Shown here: positions 8,568 to 17,314 of the stretch, piece by piece
Position numbering within the stretch: the stretch's first letter is position 1
Layout: each line of letters starts with the position of its first letter
DNA from: Cerioporus squamosus
Lineage: Eukaryota; Basidiomycota; Agaricomycetes; Polyporales; Polyporaceae
DNA length: 17,314 bases
NCBI GenBank assembly: GCA_022592435.1
Contig: JABYQS010000602.1
Location: forward strand, 1 to 17,314
Reading direction: 5' to 3'
The notes under the pieces: model-generated
Databases searched by the model: none
What the model saw: only the letters and a program-made list of their open reading frames with translations
Told to the model about the DNA's origin: nothing
Translations under genes and position numbers: made by a program

Positions 8568-9975
8568 AGGAGCCTGAGGACTGGGAGATCGTGAGACCGG
8601 CCGGCAGACACGCTTCGTGCCGGCTAGGGTACGGTGTTCCTCATCTGCGGCTGGTCGGAGCGTCGAGGTTGAGCGGTGCGCAGGGTGTGGAGGAGAGACG
8701 GAAGGGTGATGTTGTGGAGGACAACAGGAGCTCTCTCGACTGTCAACGATGGTGCGGACGACGGCGGACAGGCGAGAACGTTATGGTGACGGGAGAATAA
8801 TCTGGAATCCGAATCGTGTACACCAGCGAAGAACTGGCAACGATGAGTCACTGACATACGAGCGACATGCTGGAGCATCGCACCCGCCGCCTGCGGGCCC
8901 GCTACCGCACGGTACGACCTTCGAAGTATTGCGGACACGGTCAACGCGTCGCCCGCGTCGCGACTCCGTAACGTAGCTATGCTACATCACAGACGTCAGC
9001 CTGTTGTCATTGACAATGCACGAGTGTTCTCGAAATCAAGACTTACCAGGACGCCAAATGAGCACATCTCAAGCACAGTACTCCCGTCTCTTGCATGCCA
9101 GACGAGTCGTCGAGCAGCCGTGTATGTCATATTGACCATCCACAGGTGCGAGTCGACGTCCCCAAGACCGGAATTCCCAGTTCACAGATGGTTGCGTCCA
9201 CCTTTGAGCGGAGCTCGACGCGCCGGCGCAAGCTTCCTGACAGATGACCGAGGTCCGCTATCTGCCGCGGTAGGTTTGCAAAACTGCAGCGCGTCGACAG
9301 CGAGGGCGTGCACTTCGTGATCTGGTGGTGGTGAAAGAAGCAAATCAGCGAGTTACGTCCGCCACTTGCCTTACCGGCCGGCAACAGACACAACGCGGCG
9401 ACAGCGATCCTCTCGTATGGAAAGCAACAGCTTGCATCCCGGCTTCTGCGTCAGAGCAAGCTTGCTACGCATCAGCATTTGCTGTGCCTGCGCAAACCAG
9501 CGGGCTAGTATCAGGGCGTGCAGATGCGCGTTACAGGAAGGAGGGATGACGAACCGTTTGTGCGAGCTCGAGGGCGGTGATGGAGTCAGCTGGGTCTTTG
9601 TCTACTGACGCATGCCCGGGTTGGTACGGAATCTCGTGTGCGTTGGCTGCAGCTCTATGCATGTCGTCGATGCGATGGTTCTCGCCATGATCGCCGCATT
9701 TGCAGTGTACAGTGTCGCTTCGAGTCGCCATTCGGTCCTAACAGGCGATTCGACCGCCGGGCAACGCTTTGCTTGGGCGGTCGGAGTCTTCTGGCAGCGG
9801 ATGGACGCGCAGTTGACTTATTCTCTCTGTCTCTCCGGGGGACGGCGGATACGACGGAGCCACAGTGTATTGAAAGATAGCTAGGGTGTCTATGTGCAAC
9901 AATGGAACCTGGACGAGTCGAAAGGGATATCAGCAACGCTTCGCGATATATGTTATTTCCGCTCACCTGAGATCG
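8240..9975. repeat. Segmental duplication, copy A
   Basis: This copy starts inside exon 2 of the F-box gene and runs about 1.4 kb past its stop. It pairs collinearly with copy B at about 10750-12270. Exact anchors outside the coding part are GCGACATGCTGGAGCAT (8862; 11438), GCGGACAGGCGAG (8764; 11334), GCGAGTCGACGTCC (9148; 11621) and GACCGAGGTCCGC (9246; 11723). The copies differ by many substitutions and indels, so the duplication is not recent. Boundaries are estimates by eye. Confidence 0.8.
8781..9393 (-). other. Candidate antisense gene in duplication copy A
   Basis: On -, a candidate intron runs from GTAAGT at 9046 to TAG at 8982 (65 nt), with CTGAC 12 nt before the acceptor. The next exon is open from 8981 in phase 0 to TAA at 8781 (66 residues, with CDAPACRSYVSDSS and LRWCTRFGFQIILPSP). 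Upstream, an open frame from 9393 to 9127 contains RQIADLGHLSGSLRRRVE. The join between these two parts is not resolved, and I recognise no domain. The same signals occur in copy B, which is the main reason to list it. It may be a gene, a long non-coding RNA or a decayed gene. Confidence 0.3.
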
Positions 9976-10749
9976 GTTTGCTCTTCTGTCCTCATCTCCT
10001 GCTCCCTTCCTCCACATATCGTAATTGGGTAGAACGTACAGCGCAAACTGCGTCCGACGGGGACTGTTCAGGTTCCAGACAGATCATTGGCTCAGAAACC
10101 ACTATGGATGCATATGTGCCGTACACCTCCAGGAACAGGGGGCGGAGCCGTCGGCCTCAGGACTAGGATAATGAAGCTTTCGCAGGTGCATGACTCCACC
10201 ACACGCAGAACAAACCTCAGCTCCCCGCGACTTCACGCAGCTCCTGATCGTGGGTTCGACACCAAAAACGTGAACACCAGCAGGACGCGATGGACTCACC
10301 TGGAAGCCCGCGAGAAACCAAATGATATCCTGGAAGCCTTGATGGCCCGTGAGAACAGATAGCGACATACTGAACTTGGGGAGACTCGGCGGCCTGCTGT
10401 GCGGTAGACGGCGCACCTCGTCCATGGGAGAACCATAAGTGGTAGGCCGTTCCAGCCATGACGGTAAGTCTTCGTGGACGAGCTGAGTACTGCTGGCTGC
10501 GCCCCGGCGGGTGGTATGCGTGCATAGAGATTGTTGAAGCCAGCCGTTCGCGGCGCCCGCTAAGTCAAGTCGCAACGCGTGCGGAAGTTGCAGTGAGGAT
10601 ATTGAGAGAGGTGAAGACAGCATAGCGAGTGTCAGAACAAGCGTCATGTACAAGAGAGTCAGAGACTCAGAGCGGCCGGGGTCACGCCGGTGACGTCAAC
10701 ACCGCGCCTCCTCCTAAGAGGCAACGCAGACGCCCGTTCTGCGTGGCAC
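9976..10749. other. Unique DNA between the two duplicated copies
   Basis: I found no match to either duplicated copy here. On -, an open frame starts at ATG 10647 and runs to 10102 (about 181 codons). Its first residues, MTLVLTLAMLSSPLSISS, look like a secretion signal (hydrophobic core, then small residues). The rest has no family I recognise, and the frame GC pattern is not clearly coding. It may be a small secreted protein or chance; a GTGAGT donor near 10300 could end a first exon there. Confidence 0.3.
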
Positions 10750-10756
10750 GGCCGCA
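10716..10756. repeat. Dispersed repeat, copy 2
   Basis: This is the partner of the repeat at 4413-4455: 22 identical bases, then a short indel, then GTGGCACGGCCGC. It lies directly at the left edge of duplication copy B, where similarity to the F-box exon begins, so it may mark the junction or an insertion there. Confidence 0.7.
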
Positions 10757-11136
10757 ACTTCAAAGCTTCACGGCCGCGCGTCTCAGCACTTGAAAGATCG
10801 ACACCCGCCACTCGACCCATTCGAAGGCGGAGAGTGCGAGTCTCCTGGCTCACACGGACCGGACGCGTTGGCGAAGAGTGCGAGTCTCCTGGCTCACACG
10901 GACCGGACGCGTTCTGCTACATGCGAAACGCGCTGCTGCGAGAGGATCTTCCCCGGCGCGTGCGGGACTTCATGCGCTGCGCTCCTGCTCTCCCCCGTAC
11001 GTCATTCTCCTGGGGACGCTGCGGGACGAGGGGCCCAAACCGAGTTATCTGCGTGGACTTGGACAACGTGCCGTATGCTTGGGACCGACCTGGGGATGAT
11101 TCGGACGGGTGGGGAAAACCGGACAGGGATTGGTGA
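10750..11136 (+). pseudogene. F-box gene 3' fragment, frameshifted
   Basis: This is a diverged copy of the last part of exon 2 of the F-box gene at 6891-8567. Matching text includes RHPPLDPFEGGECESPGS before the break and NALLREDLPRRVRDFMRC, GRCGTRGPNRVICVDLDNVP and GWGKPDRDW after it, with the TGA at the same point. The F-box exon and the leucine-rich region are absent upstream. A 44-bp tandem duplication (10826-10913) shifts the frame between the two parts, since 44 is not a multiple of three. Loss of the 5' portion and the frameshift make this a pseudogene fragment. Expression is not excluded. Confidence 0.85.
10826..10913. repeat. 44-bp tandem duplication (two units)
   Basis: Units 10826-10869 and 10870-10913 are directly adjacent and differ at one base (G at 10830, A at 10874). 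The parent F-box gene has only one unit at this place. The duplication adds 44 bp and so breaks the reading frame of the pseudogene fragment. The near identity of the units suggests it is younger than the segmental duplication itself. Confidence 0.95.
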
Positions 11137-11356
11137 AGGAGGACGATGAGACCGTGACGGACCCGCCGCGCAGACCCGCCTTGTGCTGGCTAGGTTACAG
11201 CGGTCTTCAACCGTTGACCAGTGGGCGCGTCTGGACTGGGCGGACGACCCGGTGTGGAGGCGAAACGGGAGATTGATCATAGGGACGGACGGGAGGGCCT
11301 TCTGGCTATCGTCAGCGATCCAGTTGCTCAGAGGCGGACAGGCGAGGAACGTGATG

Positions 11357-11945
11357 CTAAACAGGAGACGAAATGAGGCGGAAGTTCTGTGTACACGACC
11401 GAAGGACTAGCATCACCGATAAGTGATCCCCATACGGGCGACATGCTGGAGCATTGCGCTGGACGTCTCCATTACCCCAACGCATCTTCCACATGGCGAC
11501 TCCTTGATGCAGTCGCCTCTACTATGCCACAACACAAGTGTCAGTTTGCTGTCGAATCACGAGTGCCATGAGGTCCCAACTCACCGACGCAAACTGAAGA
11601 TCTTACAGGTAGTCATAGACGCGAGTCGACGTCCTTGAGGACGAGGACGTACAAGTTCCTGAATAGTGTTGCGTTCGGGTCGGAGTTGGGCTCAACGCGC
11701 CGGCGCGAGCATCCTAACAGACGACCGAGGTCCGCAATCTGCCGCTGAAGGTTAGCAGACCGCAGCGCGTCGAAAACCAAAGAGATGTGGCGTTTAATGT
11801 GGTCGAGGGTGGTTGGCATGCGCCCCAAGATGGGCGGTGGCGAATAGAAGGTCACTAACAATGTACGTCCGCAACTTGCCTTTCCGAGCGATACAGCGAC
11901 GGCGATCACGTCGTATATAAACAACAACAGTTGCACAGCTTGCAC
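11357..11945 (-). other. Candidate antisense gene in duplication copy B
   Basis: On -, GTGAGT at 11584 leads to an acceptor TAG at 11519 (66 nt; AG 11522 is an alternative but gives an immediate stop), with CTGAC upstream of the acceptor. The exon from 11518 is open in phase 0 to TAG at 11357, homologous in place to the stop in copy A; shared text includes NAPACRPY and LRSCTQNFRL. Upstream, the frame 11945-11613 has a helical segment, LDHIKRHISLVFDALRSANL, then QRQIADLGRLLGCSRRRVE. No domain is recognised and the full exon chain is unresolved. Confidence 0.3.
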
Positions 11946-12270
11946 TCCCGACGCAGGTAGCGTGGTTCACCACCCACTTGCAGACTGGAAAAGAATGAGA
12001 AATGGTACGGATGCGTACGGGGAGTTAGGTGACGAACCATTTGCACCGACAGGGGGCTCGACCGGCGGACGGGCGAAATACTTTCAGTGTCCACGGATTC
12101 TTGTGGTATCGAAACGACGCGGTCGCCCTGTTCACGCTGTTTCTCCAGACGCAAATGCAATCTGATGATTATTGCTCCAGAGAGTACCATATGGTGCCTA
12201 CAACGGCGAACCCTCGTCCAGGGAATCTCAGCGCGACTTCGCAATAACTATCAGGTCTGCTCACCTCGAT

Positions 12271-13512
12271 GTCGTTCGATATCTCTTCCTTTTTAGCCCA
12301 CGGGTACTTCCCACCAGCGGAAGAACGCACGGTGCAGCCCGCACGCACCGTCCAGATCCCGCACGGATGCATCGGTTGGGACGCGAACGCGTCGCGCACC
12401 TTCCCGCGGGACCTTGTCTGGCACGCGCGGACCAGCCTGTCGGTTGGGACAAACTCTCCTCCCGTGCGCGAGAGACATCGCCTCTCTTCGACCTCATCAT
12501 GCGCTTTCTCAAGCTCTCGCCACATTAGCAACACGCGAGGAACTCACATGTCGTTGTCGGCGAGAGACAACATCCATGCCCGTCGAGCTTCCGCGGCCAA
12601 GAAAGACGAGGAGCATGACGGGCGAGAGAGCTCGGACTGCGAAGCGCGGCGCACCGAGACCATGGACGAATGATGAGTCGGCCGTTCCCGTTGTGGCGGA
12701 GAACCTTCTCGGGCAAGGTGGCGACGTGAAGCTCGAACGTTTGAACCCTGGCGTGTCCACGTCCTCTCTTCCACCATGACCTCCTGGCATCGATAACATC
12801 CGCCGTCGTCTACTTGGACTTCAGCTCGCTCGGATTCGGAGAAGAGGAGTGCCTGCGTAGAATGTACCGACGCGGCAGCGAAGATCCCAGGAGTCAGAGG
12901 AGGGGCGGAAAGAGGACAAAGGCTCTTCGTACCTCGGTGAGTTCAACCCCCCCGCACTCTCTCAGCGAGCCTACTTGCAGAAACCGCACGCTTCACGTCA
13001 AGTCGCGTCGCGTCGTGCTGCGCGTCGGGGCGCCCTGGCGGACGGAGCTCACGGAGTACAGCAGCCGACTAGTTGCGTCAAGAAGGAACTGCGGCGAGCC
13101 AGCGCACGAACAAAGGAACTGCTCAAGAGGTGAGACATTGGAAGGTGAGTACAAGGGACAATGCAACGAGAGGACGGCGAGTGCGCTCTTGCAGGGACAA
13201 TCGGCACCGTCCGGCGTCCGAAGCGCTGTACATGTGGCAACGCCAGGCCACCACTGCCAGTGCCAGGCCGTGACCGCGAGGCTAACGACCACCTTCCCTA
13301 GCGACCTTTGTCCTCCTCACCCTCTTAAACTCAACCTCTTCAAACTGTTTGAACTTGCGAACTCACCACGGACCTCGACGCCTCGCGCCACACTCTGCAC
13401 ACTGCACACGGCTCGCCACGGGAGAAGCTTCGTCATCTCATCTATGCGCTTCCTTGTATTCGGTGCGGGATATGTGCCACAGACAACAGGTAAGCAGCAA
13501 ATAATGTCATAA
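12271..13512. other. Region with open frames but no supported gene
   Basis: Several open frames overlap here. On + one starts at ATG 12269 (MSFDISSFLAHGYFPPAEER), another covers 12414-12779 and ends with PRPRKTRSMTGERART, and a third runs 12814-13512 with LDFSSLGFGEEECLRRM in its first part. The Arg/Ser-rich composition of the rest resembles what GC-rich DNA gives by chance. These could be exons of one + strand gene, because the 12.6-12.95 kb part reads most naturally, but I could not join them with convincing splice sites. No family was recognised. Confidence 0.3.
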
Positions 13513-14067
13513 GTGAGGGGGGAATGGGTTGTCCGCGATGAAAGGGGCTAGGGCTGGGCGTGTGGGGTGCGGCGATAGCAGGCGGGCGGGTGGGCGGCGG
13601 ATGGTGTTGAAGGTGTGGCGGGTATCGGACGCGGGGTTGGATGAGTGCGGGAGAGGTGAGAGGGGGTGAAGGTGGGAGCGTGTCGTATGCAAAATAATGC
13701 GTGAGGTGAGTGGGCGATGCGTGACAACCATATAATGCTACGGATCCGACGGGGATGGCGGGAGGTGGTACAGCTGCGACAGAGAAGGGAGAACTGGAAA
13801 CTGATAAAACTACAGTGTGGCAGGAATTTCGGAACAGACAAACTGAGAATACAACGGGGGCGGCCCAGGAAGACGAGAGGCGCGCCCATACAAATAAACC
13901 CCAGAGGAAACGGGATATCGCAGGATGGGAATGGATGCGTGCGAGACGGGAGTCGTGGTGCGGGATGGGATGAGGAGAGACGGGAGAGAGGAGGTGAGTG
14001 CAGTAATAATCTTACAGCTGAGTGTCCGTTGCGCGTCGACCCACGCCCGCGCGAGCCGACCGAGTCA
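13513..14067. other. G-rich spacer downstream of the HMG-box gene
   Basis: The + strand is strongly G-rich from about 13512 to 13690, with runs such as GGCGGGCGGGTGGGCGGCGG at 13581-13600 that have G-quadruplex potential. The sequence lies 3' of the HMG-box gene, so its transcript would be C-rich here. Open frames in it are composition artefacts (Pro/His/Arg-rich on -). I see no gene and no RNA gene. Confidence 0.45.
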
Positions 14068-15911
14068 TCACCAGTTCATGTGTTCGTGCGCAAACATGCC
14101 CGCGAAGCTGTCCGGCCCCCCGGGCGTTGCGGCATCGTCAAAGTCGTGCTCTTCAGGCGGCATCATCTCGTGCTCGGCGGGGTAGTCCACGCCGTGCTGG
14201 GCCCCACCGGCGTGCCCGTACGGGCCCATCCACTCGCCGCACCCGGACGACGTCGACTCCTGCTGGTTGGGCAGCGCCTCGAACTGCGCGAGCCCGAGCT
14301 CGACAGGGGGGATCGAGCTCAGGTTGAAGTCGTCCGGCATCAGGTTCTCGATGTCCGTCCACATCGCCTCCCCGGGCCAGAACCCGAACGGCATTGCGGG
14401 CATCTCGCTCACGTCGTTGTCGGCGTCGACGTTCTCCGGGACGTCCTTGTGCTGCACGAGGGACATCATCCGGAGCGCGTCGGCGGGCGTGAACGGGCCG
14501 CCGTGCGAGCTCGTCGGCGACATGCTCGACGAGTACGTGTCGGAGGGGGAGACGAGGGAGGATGCGATCGCGTCGGCGGGGGACATACCGGGCGCGCTCG
14601 CGTCGCGCGGAGGGATGGTGAGTGCGTGGAGTAATGGGCCGCCCATCTGTGCGTTATCGGCTGACACTTGCTGGAACATGTGTTGGTAGGCTTCGTTGGA
14701 CTGCTGCTGTACAGGCCGTCGTCAGCGCACAGTCCCGACTCGGAGCTCGGAGCCGTCGCGAAGCAACGCGCCAACGCGCTCGGAGAAGACAATAGCGAAC
14801 GTACCTGAAGACCGCTCCCGTCGAACGCACAATGGGGTTGATACGAGGGCATGAAGAGGTGGTCATTAGGTGCGTAATCGAAGGTCGTCAGAGGAGCGGA
14901 CTCCGTTGGCGGAGGGATGTTCGCCATCGGAGCCGGAGACCGCCCGCTGATTCTCGGAACGAGGGAAGGTGAAGTCGGGCACGACGGCATCCAGACGGTT
15001 GGCAACTGGATGGCCTGGAACGCAGGCGGTGGCGTCGGCGCGGAGGCGGCGCGTCGTCCGTGTCCGTGCCCGTGGCTCGGGGCGAAGTCGCGCGAGAGGC
15101 TGCGCGAGGGCGACGACGAGACGGGGAGCAGGAACGAGAAGCTCTCCGTGTCGGTGTCGTGCTCGCCGCGGCTCTTACCCTTCTTGTTCTTCTTGTCCTT
15201 CGTGCGCTGAGGACGGTAGACGTAGTTAGGGTACATCGCCTCGTGCTCCTTCTTCTTCTCCTTCGCGAGGTCCTCCCAGTACTGGCGCTCCTCCGCTGCG
15301 AGGCTCTTCCACTGCTGGGAGATCGTCTTCGAGAGGTCCGCCTGGCGCTGCTTCTTGACCGGCCCGGACGAACCGTCATCGTCGTCCTGCGCGGCCTGGC
15401 GCTCCTCGCACTTCTTCCGTCTGAACAGGATGAACGCGTTCTCCGGCCGCTTGATGTAGTCGTCATCGCCCTTCTTTGGCCGCCGCTCCCCGATGTCGCT
15501 CACCGTCGATCTACGTCGGCGATGCGAGGAGGCCTGCGAGGATGGCGGGGCCGTCGGTGAAGATAGAACAGAAATCGAAGAGTCTGAGCCGATGGATGAT
15601 GTCGGCGAGAATGGCCGCAAGGGCGGTGGCGTCGAAGGAATGGATTTCAAAGTGGGCTCGAAGGGCGAACTGGACGGCGAGTTCGGGAAGCGAGTGTCGT
15701 GGATAGGGAAGGTAAAGGCGCGCGGCGTCGGGGAAATGATGGAAACGGTGGGGGGCGGTGGGGCGTCCGTCGATACTTCGAGGGCTGCGCGGCGGCGGGC
15801 GGGGACAAGAGGTAGGTTCGTTGAGCTCGGTGCGGCGGGGAGCGGGAGGGGGGAGGAGAATAGAGGAGACTTACTGCGCGCAGAGGCGTCGCGAGTGCGG
15901 TAAGCAGGCAT
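14068..15911 (-). CDS. HMG-box transcription factor (mating/pheromone-response type)
   Basis: This is a nuclear DNA-binding regulator with one HMG box of the fungal MATA_HMG type; relatives in basidiomycetes include Prf1 and Rop1, which control mating genes (family knowledge). Exons are 15911-15875, 15784-14805 and 14706-14068; introns are 90 nt (GTAAGT...GCGCAG) and 98 nt (GTACGT...TACAG). The product is 551 aa. The HMG box lies at residues about 121-206: IKRPENAFILFRRKKCEER, KQRQADLSKTISQQWKSLAA, EERQYWEDLAKEKKKEHEAM, YPNYVYRPQR. A Ser/Pro-rich N-terminal region precedes it, a basic KDKKNKKGKSR follows, and the C-terminal third is acidic (DVPENVDADNDVSEM, MMPPEEHDFDDAATPGG), possibly an activation domain. 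The start at 15911 is chosen because the 37-nt first exon ends in a perfect GTAAGT; the frame is open 100 codons further upstream, so a longer start is possible. The target genes are unknown. Confidence 0.92.
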
Positions 15912-16211
15912 GATTGTTCTCGTTAGCGGAAGGGAAAAGGAAGAGGGAGTTTGGTAAACGCAGGCAAGTTTCCTCGAGGCAGAAGAATAGGCGGCGCTCC
16001 TGGAGTGGCAGGAGGGATGGCGGGAGGTGGCACAGAGGCCCCGAGGAGAACAATTGCGCACAGGACGGACGAGGGCGAAGACAATACGCAGGAGATCTTT
16101 ATAGGTTAGGAAGGTGCGACCGCGCCGACCGCTGAGAGCCCCGCGTACTGACGAGATCGCATCCCAGATCCCGTTCATTGTGCTGCCGCCAACGCATCGA
16201 GACGCGTGCAC
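15912..16211 (-). promoter_or_regulatory. Upstream region of the HMG-box gene
   Basis: A TATA-like box, TATAAAGA on -, sits at 16103-16096, about 185 nt before the chosen ATG, which fits a promoter with a 5' UTR of roughly 150 nt. I looked for the Ustilago-type pheromone response element (ACAAAGGGA) on both strands here and did not see an exact copy. The open frame that crosses this region upstream of 15911 has no domain. Confidence 0.5.
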
Positions 16212-17314
16212 GGGCCTAAGCCCGAATCAGCGTACGGTGAATCACCTCCATTCCGTTGCCAAACACGCAAAAACAGGTTCTTCTCAGCCATCTTCGGCGA
16301 AAACGTCTTATTGTTCGCCCAGCTTCGCAGGCCCGCACGCTCGGGTACAGGAACCACGGCGTGCTTATTGTCTTGCAGATGTCCGTATGCCGTTATCACA
16401 TCGCTCGATGGAAAGCTCGATAAAGTCCCGTGCAATCCCCGTTCGCGCCCGCGCGTGGCGAGAGCGACACGCACACGCCGAGTCAGGCTGCCCCCATCGA
16501 GCCGTGGCGGGAACTTGGAAGGACAGACAGACGACGGACGCACCTGCCATCCCATGCAGGCTGAACGAGGGCCATGGCGCGCACAGCCCGGGGCGTGGTG
16601 TGGCGTGCAAGGCCGACCGCTGCGTACCGAACGCCTCGTTGCAGGCCGTTTTCGTAAAGTGACTGCATGCGACGACGGATTCGTGGTCGTGCGGGCGGGG
16701 AGCGCGGGTGCGCTTGACTCATGGGAGACCGGGGGAGGATGTCGGACTATCTGGATGGAATCCTGTCTGTTTCCCAGCGTGCACGGTGCAACCCTCCGGA
16801 TGGCCAGGATTTTCAGGACAGCAGCCGCCCGCGGAGAGCGCGCGCAAGCCGCCCAGATATGGGAGACCGGCCCCTGGGAACCGGGCGCCGGATATGGCAG
16901 GAGGCAGCTGGGAGACCGGAGAGTGAGCGATGTGTGTGGGCTTGTCTCGATCGTGTTGGAGATCGACGGGGGCGACGGGGCGAGTCCGGCGCGTCAGTGG
17001 CACAGTGCGCGTACAAGACCCCCGCCGCGCCCCCTGCCCCATCTGGTTCCGCGACGCTACCTCCGCCGCCCGCGCCACCGCCCCGAGCCCCTCGCACGCC
17101 CCCGTCCGTGGCGGCAGACAAGACGACGCGTGACCCCGGCCCCGGAGCATCGGGCCTGAGCGTGGACGTCCAGCATCTCGCCCGGACCATCTGGGCGCCG
17201 TGCCATGCGGGACGGGGCGCAGTGCGACGCGCACTGGGCCAAGGGCGCAGGCTGTCCGGATCAGCCAGCACCAGCAGCAAATTCAATGCCGTCGCGATAC
17301 CATCGCCGACGGAG
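16212..17314. other. GC-rich end of window, no supported gene
   Basis: Long open frames occur on both strands, as expected in very GC-rich DNA, but their products are Arg/Pro/Ala-rich with no domain that I recognise. The ten-base word GGGAGACCGG occurs three times, at 16723, 16861 and 16910. At the right edge, - strand text such as GDGIATALNLLLVLADPDSL (from about 17307) could belong to a gene continuing beyond the window, with weak support. Confidence 0.35.

Larger units (their letters stand above)
10750..12270. repeat. Segmental duplication, copy B
   Basis: This is the counterpart of copy A (about 8240-9975), same orientation, with starts about 2.5 kb apart. It includes the F-box pseudogene fragment and non-coding or antisense sequence up to about 12270, where both copies still share GCTCACCT. 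It is about 200 bp shorter than copy A because of several deletions. The left edge coincides with a dispersed repeat; the right edge is estimated. Confidence 0.8.

Noticed and set aside
10240..10275. tRNA T-loop-like GGGTTCGACACC
   Set aside because: The flanking bases do not pair as a T stem, and no acceptor stem, D arm or anticodon arm could be placed around it.
12169..12534. 121-codon open frame on - with EELEK-like start
   Set aside because: It overlaps equally long + strand frames, straddles the edge of the duplication and has no counterpart in copy A.
13444..13512. MRFLVFGAG start, like an NAD(P)-binding fold
   Set aside because: The frame ends within 23 codons, and the following DNA is a G-rich spacer with no exon to join, so the GxG glycine pattern cannot be confirmed.
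14888..15560. Long Ser/Arg-rich (-) and Leu/Arg-rich (+) open frames across the HMG gene
   Set aside because: They lie over the HMG-box exon in other frames and have the biased composition expected from GC-rich coding DNA.
16723..16919. Three GGGAGACCGG words as a regulatory repeat
   Set aside because: Only three copies at uneven spacing in very GC-rich DNA; no gene nearby could be tied to them.
16206..17159. 317-codon open frame on +
   Set aside because: It is Arg/Pro/Ala-rich throughout, overlaps comparable open frames on - and shows no domain; chance in GC-rich DNA explains it.

Overview
The window looks like nuclear DNA of a filamentous basidiomycete, probably an Agaricomycete and perhaps of the Polyporales. 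The signs are GC-rich coding sequence, genes broken by short GT-AG introns (about 43-98 nt, several with a CTGAC-like branch site close to the acceptor), basidiomycete-type protein sequences, and an F-box/leucine-rich gene family. No bacterial, viral or plasmid feature is visible. Placement below basidiomycete is inference.

The left third (1-3600) is a housekeeping block. It holds a VPS68/UPF0220 membrane protein gene on +, ribosomal protein eS6 (RPS6) on -, and ribosomal protein uS15 (RPS13) on +. RPS6 and RPS13 are divergent and share about 400 bp of upstream DNA. RPS6 resolves into five exons with a 13-nt last exon; RPS13 has two exons and the exact family length of 151 aa.

From 3583 to 4904 I see no convincing gene, only a pyrimidine tract and one copy of a dispersed repeat whose partner lies near 10.7 kb. 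A gene I do not recognise then runs from 4905 to about 6.4 kb. Its 5' exons become visible only when two introns of 45 and 43 nt are removed; its 3' end is unresolved.

The middle (6.5-12.3 kb) is accessory DNA. A 202-bp MITE-like element with 15-bp terminal inverted repeats and an internal 24-bp perfect palindrome lies just upstream of a two-exon F-box protein gene (6891-8567). The last part of that gene and about 1.4 kb of downstream DNA recur, diverged, at about 10.75-12.27 kb. The second copy lacks the F-box exon and carries an exact-length 44-bp tandem duplication that shifts its frame, so it is a pseudogene fragment. Both copies share a candidate intron and open reading frame on the opposite strand, which suggests an undescribed antisense gene inside the duplicated unit.

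The right part holds an HMG-box transcription factor gene on - (14068-15911, three exons) of the fungal mating/pheromone-response type, with a TATA-like box upstream. 12.3-14.0 kb and 16.2-17.3 kb contain open frames but nothing I can support as genes. The best leads are the antisense candidate in the duplication, the MITE upstream of the F-box gene, and the mini-intron gene at 4905. None amounts to a demonstrated new system.
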